DNA from: JANXQG01 sp963780045
GTDB lineage: Bacteria > Planctomycetota > Planctomycetia > Pirellulales > Thermoguttaceae
Direction: 5' to 3'
Assembly: GCA_963780045.1 (NCBI GenBank)
Contig: CAVZZZ010000001.1
Location: forward strand, 5,518,001-5,582,000
Length of the DNA stretch: 64,000 bases
The notes beneath the pieces are model-generated. The model searched no databases. It worked only from the letters and a program-made list of their open reading frames with translations, and was not told the DNA's origin. Below are positions 53,188 to 61,476 of the stretch, in pieces; within the stretch, counting starts at the first letter, position 1, and each line of letters opens with the position of its first letter. Both the position numbers and the translations under genes were made by a program.

Positions 53188-53898
53188 GTGGAACCGCATT
53201 TTGTCTTGCTGACCGGGATGGGCGCCGACGAGCGGCTGTTCGCCGCGCAGCAAACGGCTTTTCCGGGCTTATTGACGCCGCGCTGGATCGAAGCGCGGCT
53301 GCGCGAAGGTCTGGCCGAATACGCAGAGCGATTCGTCGCCGAAATCCCGATCGCCCGGCCACTGCTGCTGGGCGGTTGCTCGCTCGGCGGGATGATCGCC
53401 TATGAAATGGCCCACGTGCTCCGGCCCGACGCCCTGGTGCTGATTGCCAGCGCCGTCACGCGAAGTGCGATTCCGTGGTACTTGCGCAGCCCGGCTCGGA
53501 TCGCTTGGATTATGCCGCCGGCCGGCTATTGGCTGGGCAAGCGGACCGGTCCGGCGGCCCTCTCGTTCCTATTCGGACGCAAGCCGGAGCACCGCCGCCT
53601 CGTGGCCGCGATGGCCCGCGACGCCTCGCCAACGTTCCTCCGTTGGTCATGCATCGCTGTCGGCAAGTGGCAGCCCCGCGCGCCATCGGGCGTGCCGACG
53701 TACGTCATTCACGGCGACGGCGATTTTGTGCTGCCATTGGGGACGCAACGAGCGGACTACTTGGTCCCCGGCGGCCGGCATCTGCTTACGGTGACGCACG
53801 CGGAACAGGTGAACGCAGCGCTGCGGGAAATAATCGACCGCGTGGTGCGCGATGCCGCCGCGCCGCGGTCCGTGGGAGTTGATGGTTCGGCCGAATGA
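53188..53898 (+). CDS. alpha/beta-hydrolase
   Basis: 236 residues, GTG start 5 bases after the GTPase stop. LLTGMGADERLF (oxyanion region), nucleophile elbow GGCSLGGMIAYEMA, Asp in VIHGDGDFVLP and His in TVTHAEQVN complete the catalytic triad. The size fits small thioesterase/lactonase-like hydrolases. Substrate unknown. Probably co-transcribed with the GTPase gene. Confidence 0.82.
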   Translation: MEPHFVLLTGMGADERLFAAQQTAFPGLLTPRWIEARLREGLAEYAERFVAEIPIARPLLLGGCSLGGMIAYEMAHVLRPDALVLIASAVTRSAIPWYLRSPARIAWIMPPAGYWLGKRTGPAALSFLFGRKPEHRRLVAAMARDASPTFLRWSCIAVGKWQPRAPSGVPTYVIHGDGDFVLPLGTQRADYLVPGGRHLLTVTHAEQVNAALREIIDRVVRDAAAPRSVGVDGSAE

Positions 53899-53918
53899 TG
53901 CTAAGTTGAACGGCGGCC

Positions 53919-54080
53919 ATGAACCACGAAGCTTATGATGCCGGTTACGACGCCTATTGGGAAGGCGCCGACATCGCCGAGAACCCGTACGACGCCCAGA
54001 CGGAGGCCGATGCTTTCAAGTCGTGGGAAGACGGCTGGCGCAAGGCGCGGGAACACGATTATGATGAAAGCGACGGATAG
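53919..54080 (+). CDS. Rmf-like microprotein
   Basis: 53 residues (MNHEAYDAGYDAYWEGADI start, ENPYDAQTEADAFKSWEDGW, KAREHDYD end). The pattern A-x-x-x-G-x-x-A-x-x-x-G ... NPY ... W-x-x-GW is that of ribosome modulation factor-like short proteins. Rmf promotes ribosome dimerisation in stationary phase; this protein is more acidic than E. coli Rmf, so the role is inferred. It starts 20 bases after the hydrolase stop. Confidence 0.65.
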   Translation: MNHEAYDAGYDAYWEGADIAENPYDAQTEADAFKSWEDGWRKAREHDYDESDG

Positions 54081-54089
54081 AATTCCTCT

Positions 54090-54707
54090 ATGGCAAACGA
54101 GGCATGCCTAAGTCAGAATCGGCTAGTAACGGTGGCTACGCTGCTTGCAGTCGTGGCAGCGTTGGTTTTGATCGGCCTACTTTTCTCGTGCTCAGGAGCG
54201 CTTTACTGGACCTTAGCGTACCTTAATCGTTGGCCCTCTCAGGAAACGATGGTCCGCTCCGGCTATTCTTTGATCCCCGAAGCGAAACAGATGGACGAAC
54301 TATTCGGTCCTGGCTGGCATAAGGTGTGCAATTACACGGACCCGAATACGGCCGAGTGGCAGAGCCAGGCGTTTTTTGGCGGGCGCGATGAGCTAATGAT
54401 GATCGTTCCCATCGAGGTGGACCGACAATCCGGCAAAGTCACTAAGACGCTCGACAAACCGCGATTCGTCCTGACGCAAGTGGCAAGCGTTGAATTGCGC
54501 CCCGATGGAACGATAGGGTCCATTTCCAACGGAGAGTCTCATTCGTTCGGGCAGGAGGAATGGCACAAGGTCGTTGCGGCAAAGGGCGATTTCTCGGTCA
54601 TCGGCATTCGCGTCGTCAAAGGCAATGCAGTTGCAAACTTCGACGCATACCGAAATGATCCAAGCAACGGCATGCAATTGGCAACGCCGAGAGCCAAGTT
54701 GAAGTAG
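54090..54707 (+). CDS. single-pass membrane hypothetical protein
   Basis: 205 residues. One membrane helix (residues 12-42, LLAVVAALVLIGLLFSC) and a periplasmic domain with ELFGPGWHKVCNYTDP and FFGGRDELMMIVPIEVD. Not recognised. It is less GC-rich than its neighbours. It begins 9 bases after the Rmf-like gene and ends just before a convergent toxin gene. Confidence 0.65.
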   Translation: MANEACLSQNRLVTVATLLAVVAALVLIGLLFSCSGALYWTLAYLNRWPSQETMVRSGYSLIPEAKQMDELFGPGWHKVCNYTDPNTAEWQSQAFFGGRDELMMIVPIEVDRQSGKVTKTLDKPRFVLTQVASVELRPDGTIGSISNGESHSFGQEEWHKVVAAKGDFSVIGIRVVKGNAVANFDAYRNDPSNGMQLATPRAKLK

Positions 54708-54723
54708 TAAGCGAACCGTGCCG

Positions 54724-55128
54724 TTACCAGATTGTCGGGATGCCCGCCGCGCGGATGCGATGGTCGGCGGTCACTAGCGGCAAATTGTAGGTAAGCGCCG
54801 TCGCGGCTATGATCCGATCGGGCAAGTCCGGCACAACGTCGCGCGGAATTCGTTCCACCGCAAGGGCGACGTCCAAATTGATCGAGAAAAGCTCCAGATT
54901 CAGCGACGGATCGTGGAAGGCCAGAACGAGGTCCTCATAGATCGTCTCAGCCAAACGGCCTTTTTCCATCAGATATCTGACCTCAATGATGGAGATCGTT
55001 GAGACTCGGATCGACACTTGCGCCGCTTCTGATTGCTCGATCGCCGCCGTCGCTGCCTTCGATAGCCGCGGCCGGTCAAAAAGGGACCAAACGACGGCGT
55101 GCGTATCGAGAATGATTCCGCGGCTCAT
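54724..55128 (-). CDS. VapC-type PIN-domain toxin (second)
   Basis: 134 residues from ATG 55128, which overlaps the antitoxin stop (ATGA). Acidic residues: Asp in GIILDTHAVVW, Glu in STISIIEVRYL, and Asp in LPDRIIAATAL and VTADHRI. The DTH start and TADHRI end place it with the PIN RNases of VapC/type II systems. The usual overlap suggests translational coupling to the antitoxin. Confidence 0.87.
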   Translation of the reverse strand: MSRGIILDTHAVVWSLFDRPRLSKAATAAIEQSEAAQVSIRVSTISIIEVRYLMEKGRLAETIYEDLVLAFHDPSLNLELFSINLDVALAVERIPRDVVPDLPDRIIAATALTYNLPLVTADHRIRAAGIPTIW

Positions 55129-55364
55129 CGATTGTCCGCCTGCGGAAACTCGCGCGGAAAGCTTGCCCACGCTTCTTTTCGCGCTTCTTCAAATACTTCT
55201 GGTGGAATATCAATGCCGCGGTGCTCAAAAAGTCCTAAAATGCTCTTTCGCGGTCCCACGGGGGGCTTCCCCGACGGCAAGGTCTCGATGAACGCCAGCA
55301 GCTTCTCCTGATCGCCTTGCGAGAGCTTGTTCAACTTCAGCATGATTTCGGCTTTGGTCGTCAT
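55125..55364 (-). CDS. antitoxin of the second VapC pair
   Basis: 79 residues (MTTKAEIMLKLNKLSQGDQE start). A helical N-terminus and a flexible tail (FEEARKEAWASFPREF) resemble the DUF2281-like antitoxins found before PIN toxins. It overlaps the toxin start by four bases. A longer frame through 56108 is the antisense of ileS and is not coding. The gap 55365-55580 shows no gene. Confidence 0.75.
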   Translation of the reverse strand: MTTKAEIMLKLNKLSQGDQEKLLAFIETLPSGKPPVGPRKSILGLFEHRGIDIPPEVFEEARKEAWASFPREFPQADNR

Positions 55365-55580
55365 GGCACTTATTCCATGTGCGCTCGAGAATTCGTCTGC
55401 GGTTATCGCGTTGATAACAGACTCGCGGTCGCCGGTCAAGGCCGTTTGTGCGCGACGAGCTTCTGCGCGATAGCCATCGACCCTTGCAAGTCCGCGCGAA
55501 GCGTGTTCTATTGGTAGTTTATTTTCATCAGTTCCGATTCGGGCAGAAGCCGGACCGTTCGTTTTTTCGTTGACAGCAGC

Positions 55581-58500
55581 ATGTTCGACGCCGTACCAAG
55601 CTCGGTCAACCTGCCCAAGCAGGAAGAGAAGATCATCCGCTTCTGGAAGGAGCGGCAGATCTACGAAAAGACATTGGCCGCGCGGCGAGGCGCGCCGCCG
55701 TTCGTCTTCTACGAAGGCCCGCCGACCGCCAACGGCCTGCCGCATCCCGGCCACTGCCTCACGCGCGCGATCAAAGACCTCTTCCCGCGCTACAAGACGA
55801 TGCGCGGCTACTTCTGCGAGCGTAAAGGCGGCTGGGACACGCACGGGCTGCCGGTCGAGGTCGAGGTCTGTAAGGAACTGGGCATCCACTCCAAGGAAGA
55901 AATCGAGCACTTCGGCGTCGAACCGTTCATCCACAAATGCATCGAGAGCGTCTTCCGCTATGTCCGCCAATGGGAAGAGCTGACCGAGCGGATCGGCTTC
56001 TGGATCCATCTCGACGAGGCCTACGTCACGTTCCACCAGAGCTATGTGGAAAGCGTCTGGTGGGCGCTGAAGAGCTTCTTTGAGCGCGGGCTTCTCTACC
56101 AGGGCCACAAGATCGTCTGGTGGTGGTGCAAGGCGGCACCGCGCTTTCCAGTGGCGAGGTAGGGCAGGGCTATCGCGAGGTGGCGGACCCGAGCGTGTAT
56201 GTGAGGTTTCCGCTCATTAGTCTCCCTCTCCCTCCGTCAGCGGGCTGGGGAGGGAGCGGCCGCGAATCGCTCAATAACTCGGATCTGCTCGTTTGGACGA
56301 CTACACCTTGGACCCTTCCGAGCAATCAGTTTGCCGCCGTCAAGCCGGACCTGGAATACTCTATCGTCCGATTCGACGATGAATCGCGCGGCTTGATCAT
56401 GGCCTCGGTCCTTGTCGAAGAAATTGCCAAGAAGTCCGGCAAGGAGGCGCGGGTCGAAGCAACCATCGGCGGTGCGGACCTTGGTGGCCTGCGATACGTT
56501 CCGCCGTTCAACTACTATTACAAGGCGTCGGGCGAGTGCGAGGGGCGGCTTAAGAGCGACGGAACTGCGAAAACTGCCTGGCGCGTCATCGCCGCCGACT
56601 TCGTCACGACCGATACGGGCACGGGCATCGTCCATCAAGTCGCCGGCCTTCGGCGAAGTTGACTTCGATGTTCTCCTTGCCGAGCAGGCCCGATTCGTCG
56701 ATGGCCAGGGTCCGCAACTAATCTGCGCCGTCGGTCCCGACGGCAAGTTCACCCCCGAGGCCCCCGATTATCAAGGCCGTTGGGTCAAGGACTGCGACAA
56801 GGACATCGTCCGCGACCTGAAACGCCGCGGCTTGCTCTTCCATCAGGAGCAATACCTGCACGACTATCCCTTCTGCTGGCGGGCGGAGGAAGACCCGCTG
56901 ATCCAGTATCCGCGCAAGAGTTGGTTCATCCGCACGACGCGGTTCCGTGACGAGATGCTGGCCAACAACGCCAAAATCAATTGGCTGCCGGAACATATCC
57001 GCGACGGCCGCTTCGGCAATTTCCTTGAGTCGAACGTCGATTGGTGCTGTCCCGCGAACGCTACTGGGGCACGCCGCTGCCTATCTGGGTCTGCGAGGAG
57101 ACGGGCTACATGGAGGCCGTCGGTTCCTATGAAGAACTGCGGCAAAAGCCCAATGTGGCCGGTTTTGAAGTTTGGGAAAAGGCCAAGGCGGCTAATCCCG
57201 CATTGTCCGACCACCTGCGAATTCACAAGCCGTATATTGATGCCGTGACGTACGACTCGCCCAAAGCGCCCGGCAAGCGGATGCGACGCGTTCCGGACGT
57301 GATCGACTGCTGGTTCGACAGCGGCGCGATGCCGTTCGCGCAGTGGGGATATCCGAATCAGGACGGTTCGGCGGAGCAATTCCGCTGCCAGTTCCCCGCC
57401 GATTTTATCAGCGAGGCCATCGATCAAACCCGCGGCTGGTTCTACAGCCAGTTAGCGATCAGTACGTTGTTGTTTGGTAAGCAGCCGCGCGACACAGACC
57501 AGTCCTCACCCCCTGCCCCTCTCCCGGCGGGAGAGGGGAGCATTATTCCGTATCCTCATCCCTTCCGTAACTGCATCGTGCTCGGTCTGATGCTCGGCGA
57601 AGATGGCCAAAAAATGTCGAAGCAGAAGCGGAACTATCGCGAGCCGCGGGAGATTTTCGACAAGTATGGGGCCGATGCCCTGCGCTGGTACTTTTTCGCC
57701 AACCAGCCGCCCTGGACTTCGATCCGCTACAGCGAGCAGGCGATCAAGGAAACTGTGCCCGAATTCCTCCTGCGGCTCTGGAACGTTTACAGCTTTTTCG
57801 TGATCTACGCCAACATCGACGGCTTCGACCCGGCAAAGGAGATTGTAGAACGCTGGAGTACCGGCTTTAGCCGGAATGCCGGCCAACAGCCGCCTAAAGG
57901 CGGGACTCCAGCGCTGCAGCTTGCGCCGGCCGAGCTTGCCGCCGCTAGTAGCTACCGCTCGCCGAACCAGCGCGGCGAGCTGGACCGCTGGATTCTCAGC
58001 GAGCTGAACCGCACGGCTGCCGCGGTCGTGCTGCGTATGGACCAGTACGACAATTTCAACGCCTGTACGCAGTTGATCGAGTTTGTCGACGCCTTGAGCA
58101 ACTGGTACGTTCGCCGCAGCCGCGACCGTTTCTGGAGCAACGTCCACGACGCCGACAAGCGCGACGCCTATTGGACGCTCTACGAGTGTCTCTTGACCAC
58201 GGCCAAGCTGATCGCGCCTTTTGTGCCGTTTCTGGCCGAGGAACTGTGGCAGAATCTGGCCACAGCCGCTTTTCGTGGTGCGGGCGTCTCGCCTGCCACA
58301 TCGTCGCCCGTCGAGAGCGTCCATCTTTGCGACTATCCTACCGGCCATCCGACCCTGGTCGATGAAGCCCTCTCCAGCCGGATGAGTCTCGTGCGGGAGA
58401 TCGTCTCGCTGGGCCTTTCCGCACGCATGGCCGCCAAGCTCAAGGTTCGCCAGCCGCTGGCCAAGGTCGAGGTCGTGTTGGCCGACCGCACACACTTGGC

Positions 58501-59137
58501 GTGGCTTGAGGAACACACTGCCTTGATCTGCGGCGAACTGAACGTGAAGAAAGTCGCGTTCACCGAGCGGGCCGACCACTATATCACGTACACCATCCTG
58601 CCCGACTTGAAGCGGCTCGGTCCTCGGCTGGGCAAGCGGTTGCCGGCGGCGAAAAAGCTGCTGGCCGAGGCCGACGGCGGCGCGCTGCTGGCCGAGTTGA
58701 AGAACGCCGGACACGTTACGCTGACCTTGCCCGACGGCCCGGTCGTGCTGGACGCAGACGACATCCAGGTGCGACTGCAGGCCAAGGAAGGCTGGGCGGC
58801 CGCGCAGGGCAAGTCGTGCGTCGTCGTGCTGGCCACGGAGCTGACCGAGGACCTTATCCGTGAGGGCCTGGCCCGCGAACTGGCCCGCGCGGTCAACGAC
58901 GGCCGCAAAGAGATAGCCTGCCAGTTCACCGACCGCGTGGAAATCGCCGTCGTAACCGATTCCGCCGAGCTTTGCGCCGCCATTGAGCAATACCGCGATT
59001 ACATCATGGCCGAGACGCTGGCCGTTTCGATCACCTTCCAGCCGATTTCCAGTGTTCAACCGGTAGCGGTCGAAATTGGCGATTACCGGGCGGACCTTTA
59101 TGTAAGAGTCGTGCCCGGCAGCCCCGGTTACAAATGA
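55581..59137 (+). CDS. ileS: isoleucyl-tRNA synthetase, eukaryote-like type; three frameshifts
   Basis: About 1,185 residues. GPPTANGLPHPGH is the HIGH-type signature of the eukaryote-like (IleRS2) class, and GQKMSKQKRNY the KMSKS loop; IDQTRGWFYSQL and DWVLSRERYWGTPLP mark the core. One-base shifts near 56130 (WWWCK should read WWWAQ), 56640 (extra G before CCGGCCTTCGGCGAAG) and 57045 (GG for GGG before VLSRERYWG) divide it into four frames. Since the gene is essential, these are probably sequence errors. The catalytic and anticodon domains are otherwise complete. Four repeat-derived segments are embedded (56221-56256, 57504-57540, 57849-57914, 58269-58297). IleRS2 enzymes are generally mupirocin-resistant. 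Confidence 0.93.
56221..56256. repeat. repeat insert 1 in ileS
   Basis: TCTCCCTCTCCCTCCGTCAG followed by CGGGCTGGGGAGGGAG, read as SLPLPPSAGWGGSGRES. A degenerate pyrimidine/purine palindrome placed in the editing-domain region. Confidence 0.65.
57504..57540. repeat. repeat insert 2 in ileS
   Basis: CCTCACCCCCTGCCCCTCTC then CCGGCGGGAGAGGGGAG, read as SSPPAPLPAGEGS in the loop before the KMSKS motif. Same family as 9275-9310 and 27171-27330, opposite orientation. Confidence 0.82.
57849..57914. repeat. repeat insert 3 in ileS
   Basis: An outer inverted pair CGCTGGAGT (57851-57859) / ACTCCAGCG (57905-57913) encloses two small hairpins, CCGGCTTTAGCCGG (57861-57874) and CCGCCTAAAGGCGG (57890-57903). 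It adds about 22 in-frame residues (ERWSTGFSRNAGQQPPKGG) after the KMSKS domain. Confidence 0.85.
58269..58297. repeat. repeat insert 4 in ileS
   Basis: CTTTTCGTGGTGCGGGCGTC then TCGCCTGCC, read as FRGAGVSPAT in the anticodon-binding region. The GCGGGCGTCTCGCCTGC core recurs in planctomycete genomes (from memory). Confidence 0.55.
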
Positions 59138-59178
59138 TCGGTCGGATCCGTCCGATCGGTCGGATCGGTCCGATCATT
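59138..59178. repeat. GATCGGTCGGATC repeat cluster
   Basis: GATCGGTCGGATCCGTCCGA then TCGGTCGGATCGGTCCGATC: several overlapping direct and inverted copies of a CGGTCGGATC unit fill the gap between ileS and purN and would extend the purN frame with IGRIRP repeats. Confidence 0.82.
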
Positions 59179-59823
59179 ATGCCAACGAGCAAACCTGCCT
59201 TTCGCCTCGCCGTCCTCATCTCCGGCGGCGGCACCACGTTGAAGAATCTGATCGAGCAGATTGCCGCCGGCAGCCTCTGCGCAGAGATTGCGCTCGTGGT
59301 TTCCAGCAGCCCGTCGGCCGGCGGTCTGCAAATCGCCGCCACGGCCGGCGTTCCGGCCACGGTCGTGGAGCCGAAGCAGTTCGCCTCGCAAGACGCCTTC
59401 AGTCAATGCCTCTTCGACCACTTCCGCCGGGCGGCGGCCGATCTGGTCGTCATGGCCGGTTTCTTGAAGCGGGTGACGATTCCCCAAGATTTCACCAACC
59501 GCGTGGTGAACATTCACCCCGGCTTGATTCCTGCTTTCTGCGGCGAAGGCTTCTACGGAAAGCGCGTCCATCAGGCCGTGCTGGACTACGGCGCGAAAAT
59601 CAGCGGCTGTACGGTCCACTTCGCCGACAACGATTACGACCACGGCCCCGTGATCCTGCAGCGTGCCGTGCCAGTGCTGGACGACGACACGGCCGAGACG
59701 CTCGCCGCGCGGGTATTCCAAGCCGAGTGCGCCGCCTACCCCGAAGCGATCGAACTGATCGCCGAGGGGCGAGTGCGTATTGAAGGGAGGCGCAGTGAGG
59801 GTCAATCCGGCCGCTGGCCAATA
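59179..59823 (+). CDS. purN: phosphoribosylglycinamide formyltransferase, 3' end disturbed
   Basis: Transfers a formyl group from 10-formyl-THF to GAR in purine synthesis. Start ATG 59179. LISGGGTTLKNLIE (phosphoribosyl loop), VVSSSPSAGGLQIA, VMAGFLKRV, VVNIHPGLIPAFCG with the catalytic Asn/His, and the Asp in FADNDYDHGPVILQ are all present. The open frame runs on to 60123 as the antisense of the HtrA gene, which cannot be real. PurN normally ends about where GRVRIEGRR is (about 59790); a nearby +1 frame stops at 59823. The end given is therefore approximate. Confidence 0.85.
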
Positions 59824-60997
59824 GTCACCTTCAAGTCCCGCGTTTCGCCGTTGCGCTTTAGCGTCACCGTGGCCTTCGCGCCGATTTTCGACATCGCCAC
59901 CGCCAGCCCCAACTCCGGCGGGCTGTTGACTCGCTTGCCGTTGAACTTGGTGATCACGTCGCCCACCTGGACGCCGGCCTCGGCCGCCGGCGAGCCGTCG
60001 CGGACTTCGATCGCCATCACGCCGCTAGTGCCGAGCCGTTGCATTTCCTGCAAGGTAAGCGGCTTCATCATCACGCCCAGATATCCGCGAATGACCTTGC
60101 CCGAGCGGACAAGCTGGTCGTAAACGTCGTGGGCGGTGTCGCTGGGAATGGCGAAGCTGATACCCTGGTAGGTATTGCCGACGATGGCCGTGTTGATGCC
60201 AATCACCTCGCCGCGCATGTTGACCAGCGGGCCGCCGCTGTTGCCGGGATTGACCGCGGCGTCGGTCTGCAGGAAGTCATGGTAGTGAACCTTGTCGATG
60301 AGCGCGTCTCGCCCCGTAGCACTGAGGATGCCGGCGGTGACAGTCCGGTCCAGTCCGAAGGGACTGCCGATCGCCAGGACCGGATCGCCCACTTCCATAT
60401 CGGCGCTTTTGCCCCACGGCGCGCGCGGAGCTTCGCCGCCGAAATCTTCAAGACGGCCAGGTCGGTGGTCGGATCGGCGCCCACAATCGTCGCCTCGTGC
60501 GTCTCGCCGTCACTCAGTTCGACGTGGACTTCCTTGGCTTGCCCCACAACGTGGTAATTCGTGACGATATAGCCCGCCGGATCGATGATCACGCCGGAGC
60601 CTTGATCCTGCTCGCGGAGCACGCCGCGTCCGAAAAGCAGCGCCAGGTCGTCAAGGTCGCGTCCGCCAGCGGCGCGCGTGGCCTTGACCCCCACGACAGA
60701 CGATTGCACCGCCTTGACCACCGTGCGATACTGCCCGATCGTCGGCCCGCGGCCTTCGTCCAGCACTTGCCGGGCGATCTCGGCCTCCGCCCGTTCTTTG
60801 CCGCGGGTCCAGGCAAAACGGACCTCTTCCACGAAGTTCGGCACGAGGAGCAACAGCAGCAGAATAACCAACAGTCCCAGCGCCCGGCCAAGGCGGAAGC
60901 CGCCGAGCGGGGCATCATGACCATAAGCCGGATGGGGTAACAGCGGCTGTTGCGGGTAGCGGGGATCGCCGGACGGGCCGGGAAACATGTCGGACAT
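59802..60997 (-). CDS. HtrA/DegP-type serine protease with PDZ, one frameshift
   Basis: About 398 residues. A membrane anchor (residues 38-57) and a linker precede a trypsin-like domain: His in IVTNYHVVGQ, Asp in DPTTDLAVLK, Ser in VNPGNSGGPLVN. One PDZ domain follows (GYLGVMMKPLTLQEM, AEAGVQVGDVITKFNGK). A shift near 60420 separates the first third (60997 to about 60420) from the frame that begins MEVGDPVLAIGSPFG and stops at 59802. It probably degrades misfolded envelope proteins. Convergent with purN. Confidence 0.9.
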
Positions 60998-61137
60998 GGT
61001 GTCGGTGCTCCAAGTTTGCCACGTTGCTTCACCAAATTATACCGCACGGCTGTCCCTGGCGAATAGACGTAGTCGCGACGCGACGCGAAAGCTACAGCGA
61101 CCTCGGTCAGTCATTCACGTGACGTAGTCACGTGGTG

Positions 61138-61445
61138 GGGGGCGGTATCCGCACCTTCGAGACGCACACCCGCTTCTCGCTCACGCTCGCTTCCGTTCCC
61201 TGGCTGCACGATCGAACTCACCTGCCCGTGATCGTCGATCCTAGCCACGGCACCGGGCACACGGCGCTGTTTCGCGGATGGCCGCCGCCTCGGTTGCCGC
61301 CGGTGCCGACGGCCTGATCGTCGAGGTCCATCCTGACCCCGAAACGGCGCTGAGCGACGGTTATCAATTGATGACGTTCCAACAGTGCGGCGAGCTGTTG
61401 CAGTTGTGCCGCAAGGTGGCTGCGGTGATCGAGAGGGTGATGTAG
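61138..61445 (+). pseudogene. 3' fragment of a DAHP synthase gene (type I-beta)
   Basis: The frame reads GGIRTFETHTRFSL, RTHLPVIVDPSHGTGH and, after a one-base shift near 61275, SVAAGADGLIVEVHPDPETA and LSDGYQLMTFQQ, ending at the TAG 61443-61445. This is the C-terminal third of 3-deoxy-7-phosphoheptulonate synthase (the first step of aromatic synthesis). Nothing upstream of about 61138 matches, so the N-terminal part is gone. It abuts the end of the kinase gene. Confidence 0.85.
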
Positions 61446-61476
61446 GCAAAGTAGCCGAGTTGCTTGTTCGCGGGTA

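Noticed and set aside
55581..57100. Programmed ribosomal frameshifting in ileS
   Set aside because: Three shifts of differing type without slippery sites or downstream pseudoknots, and similar shifts in many unrelated genes, point to sequence error.
59802..60123. purN extended to 329 residues
   Set aside because: The extension is exactly antisense to the conserved PDZ half of the HtrA gene.
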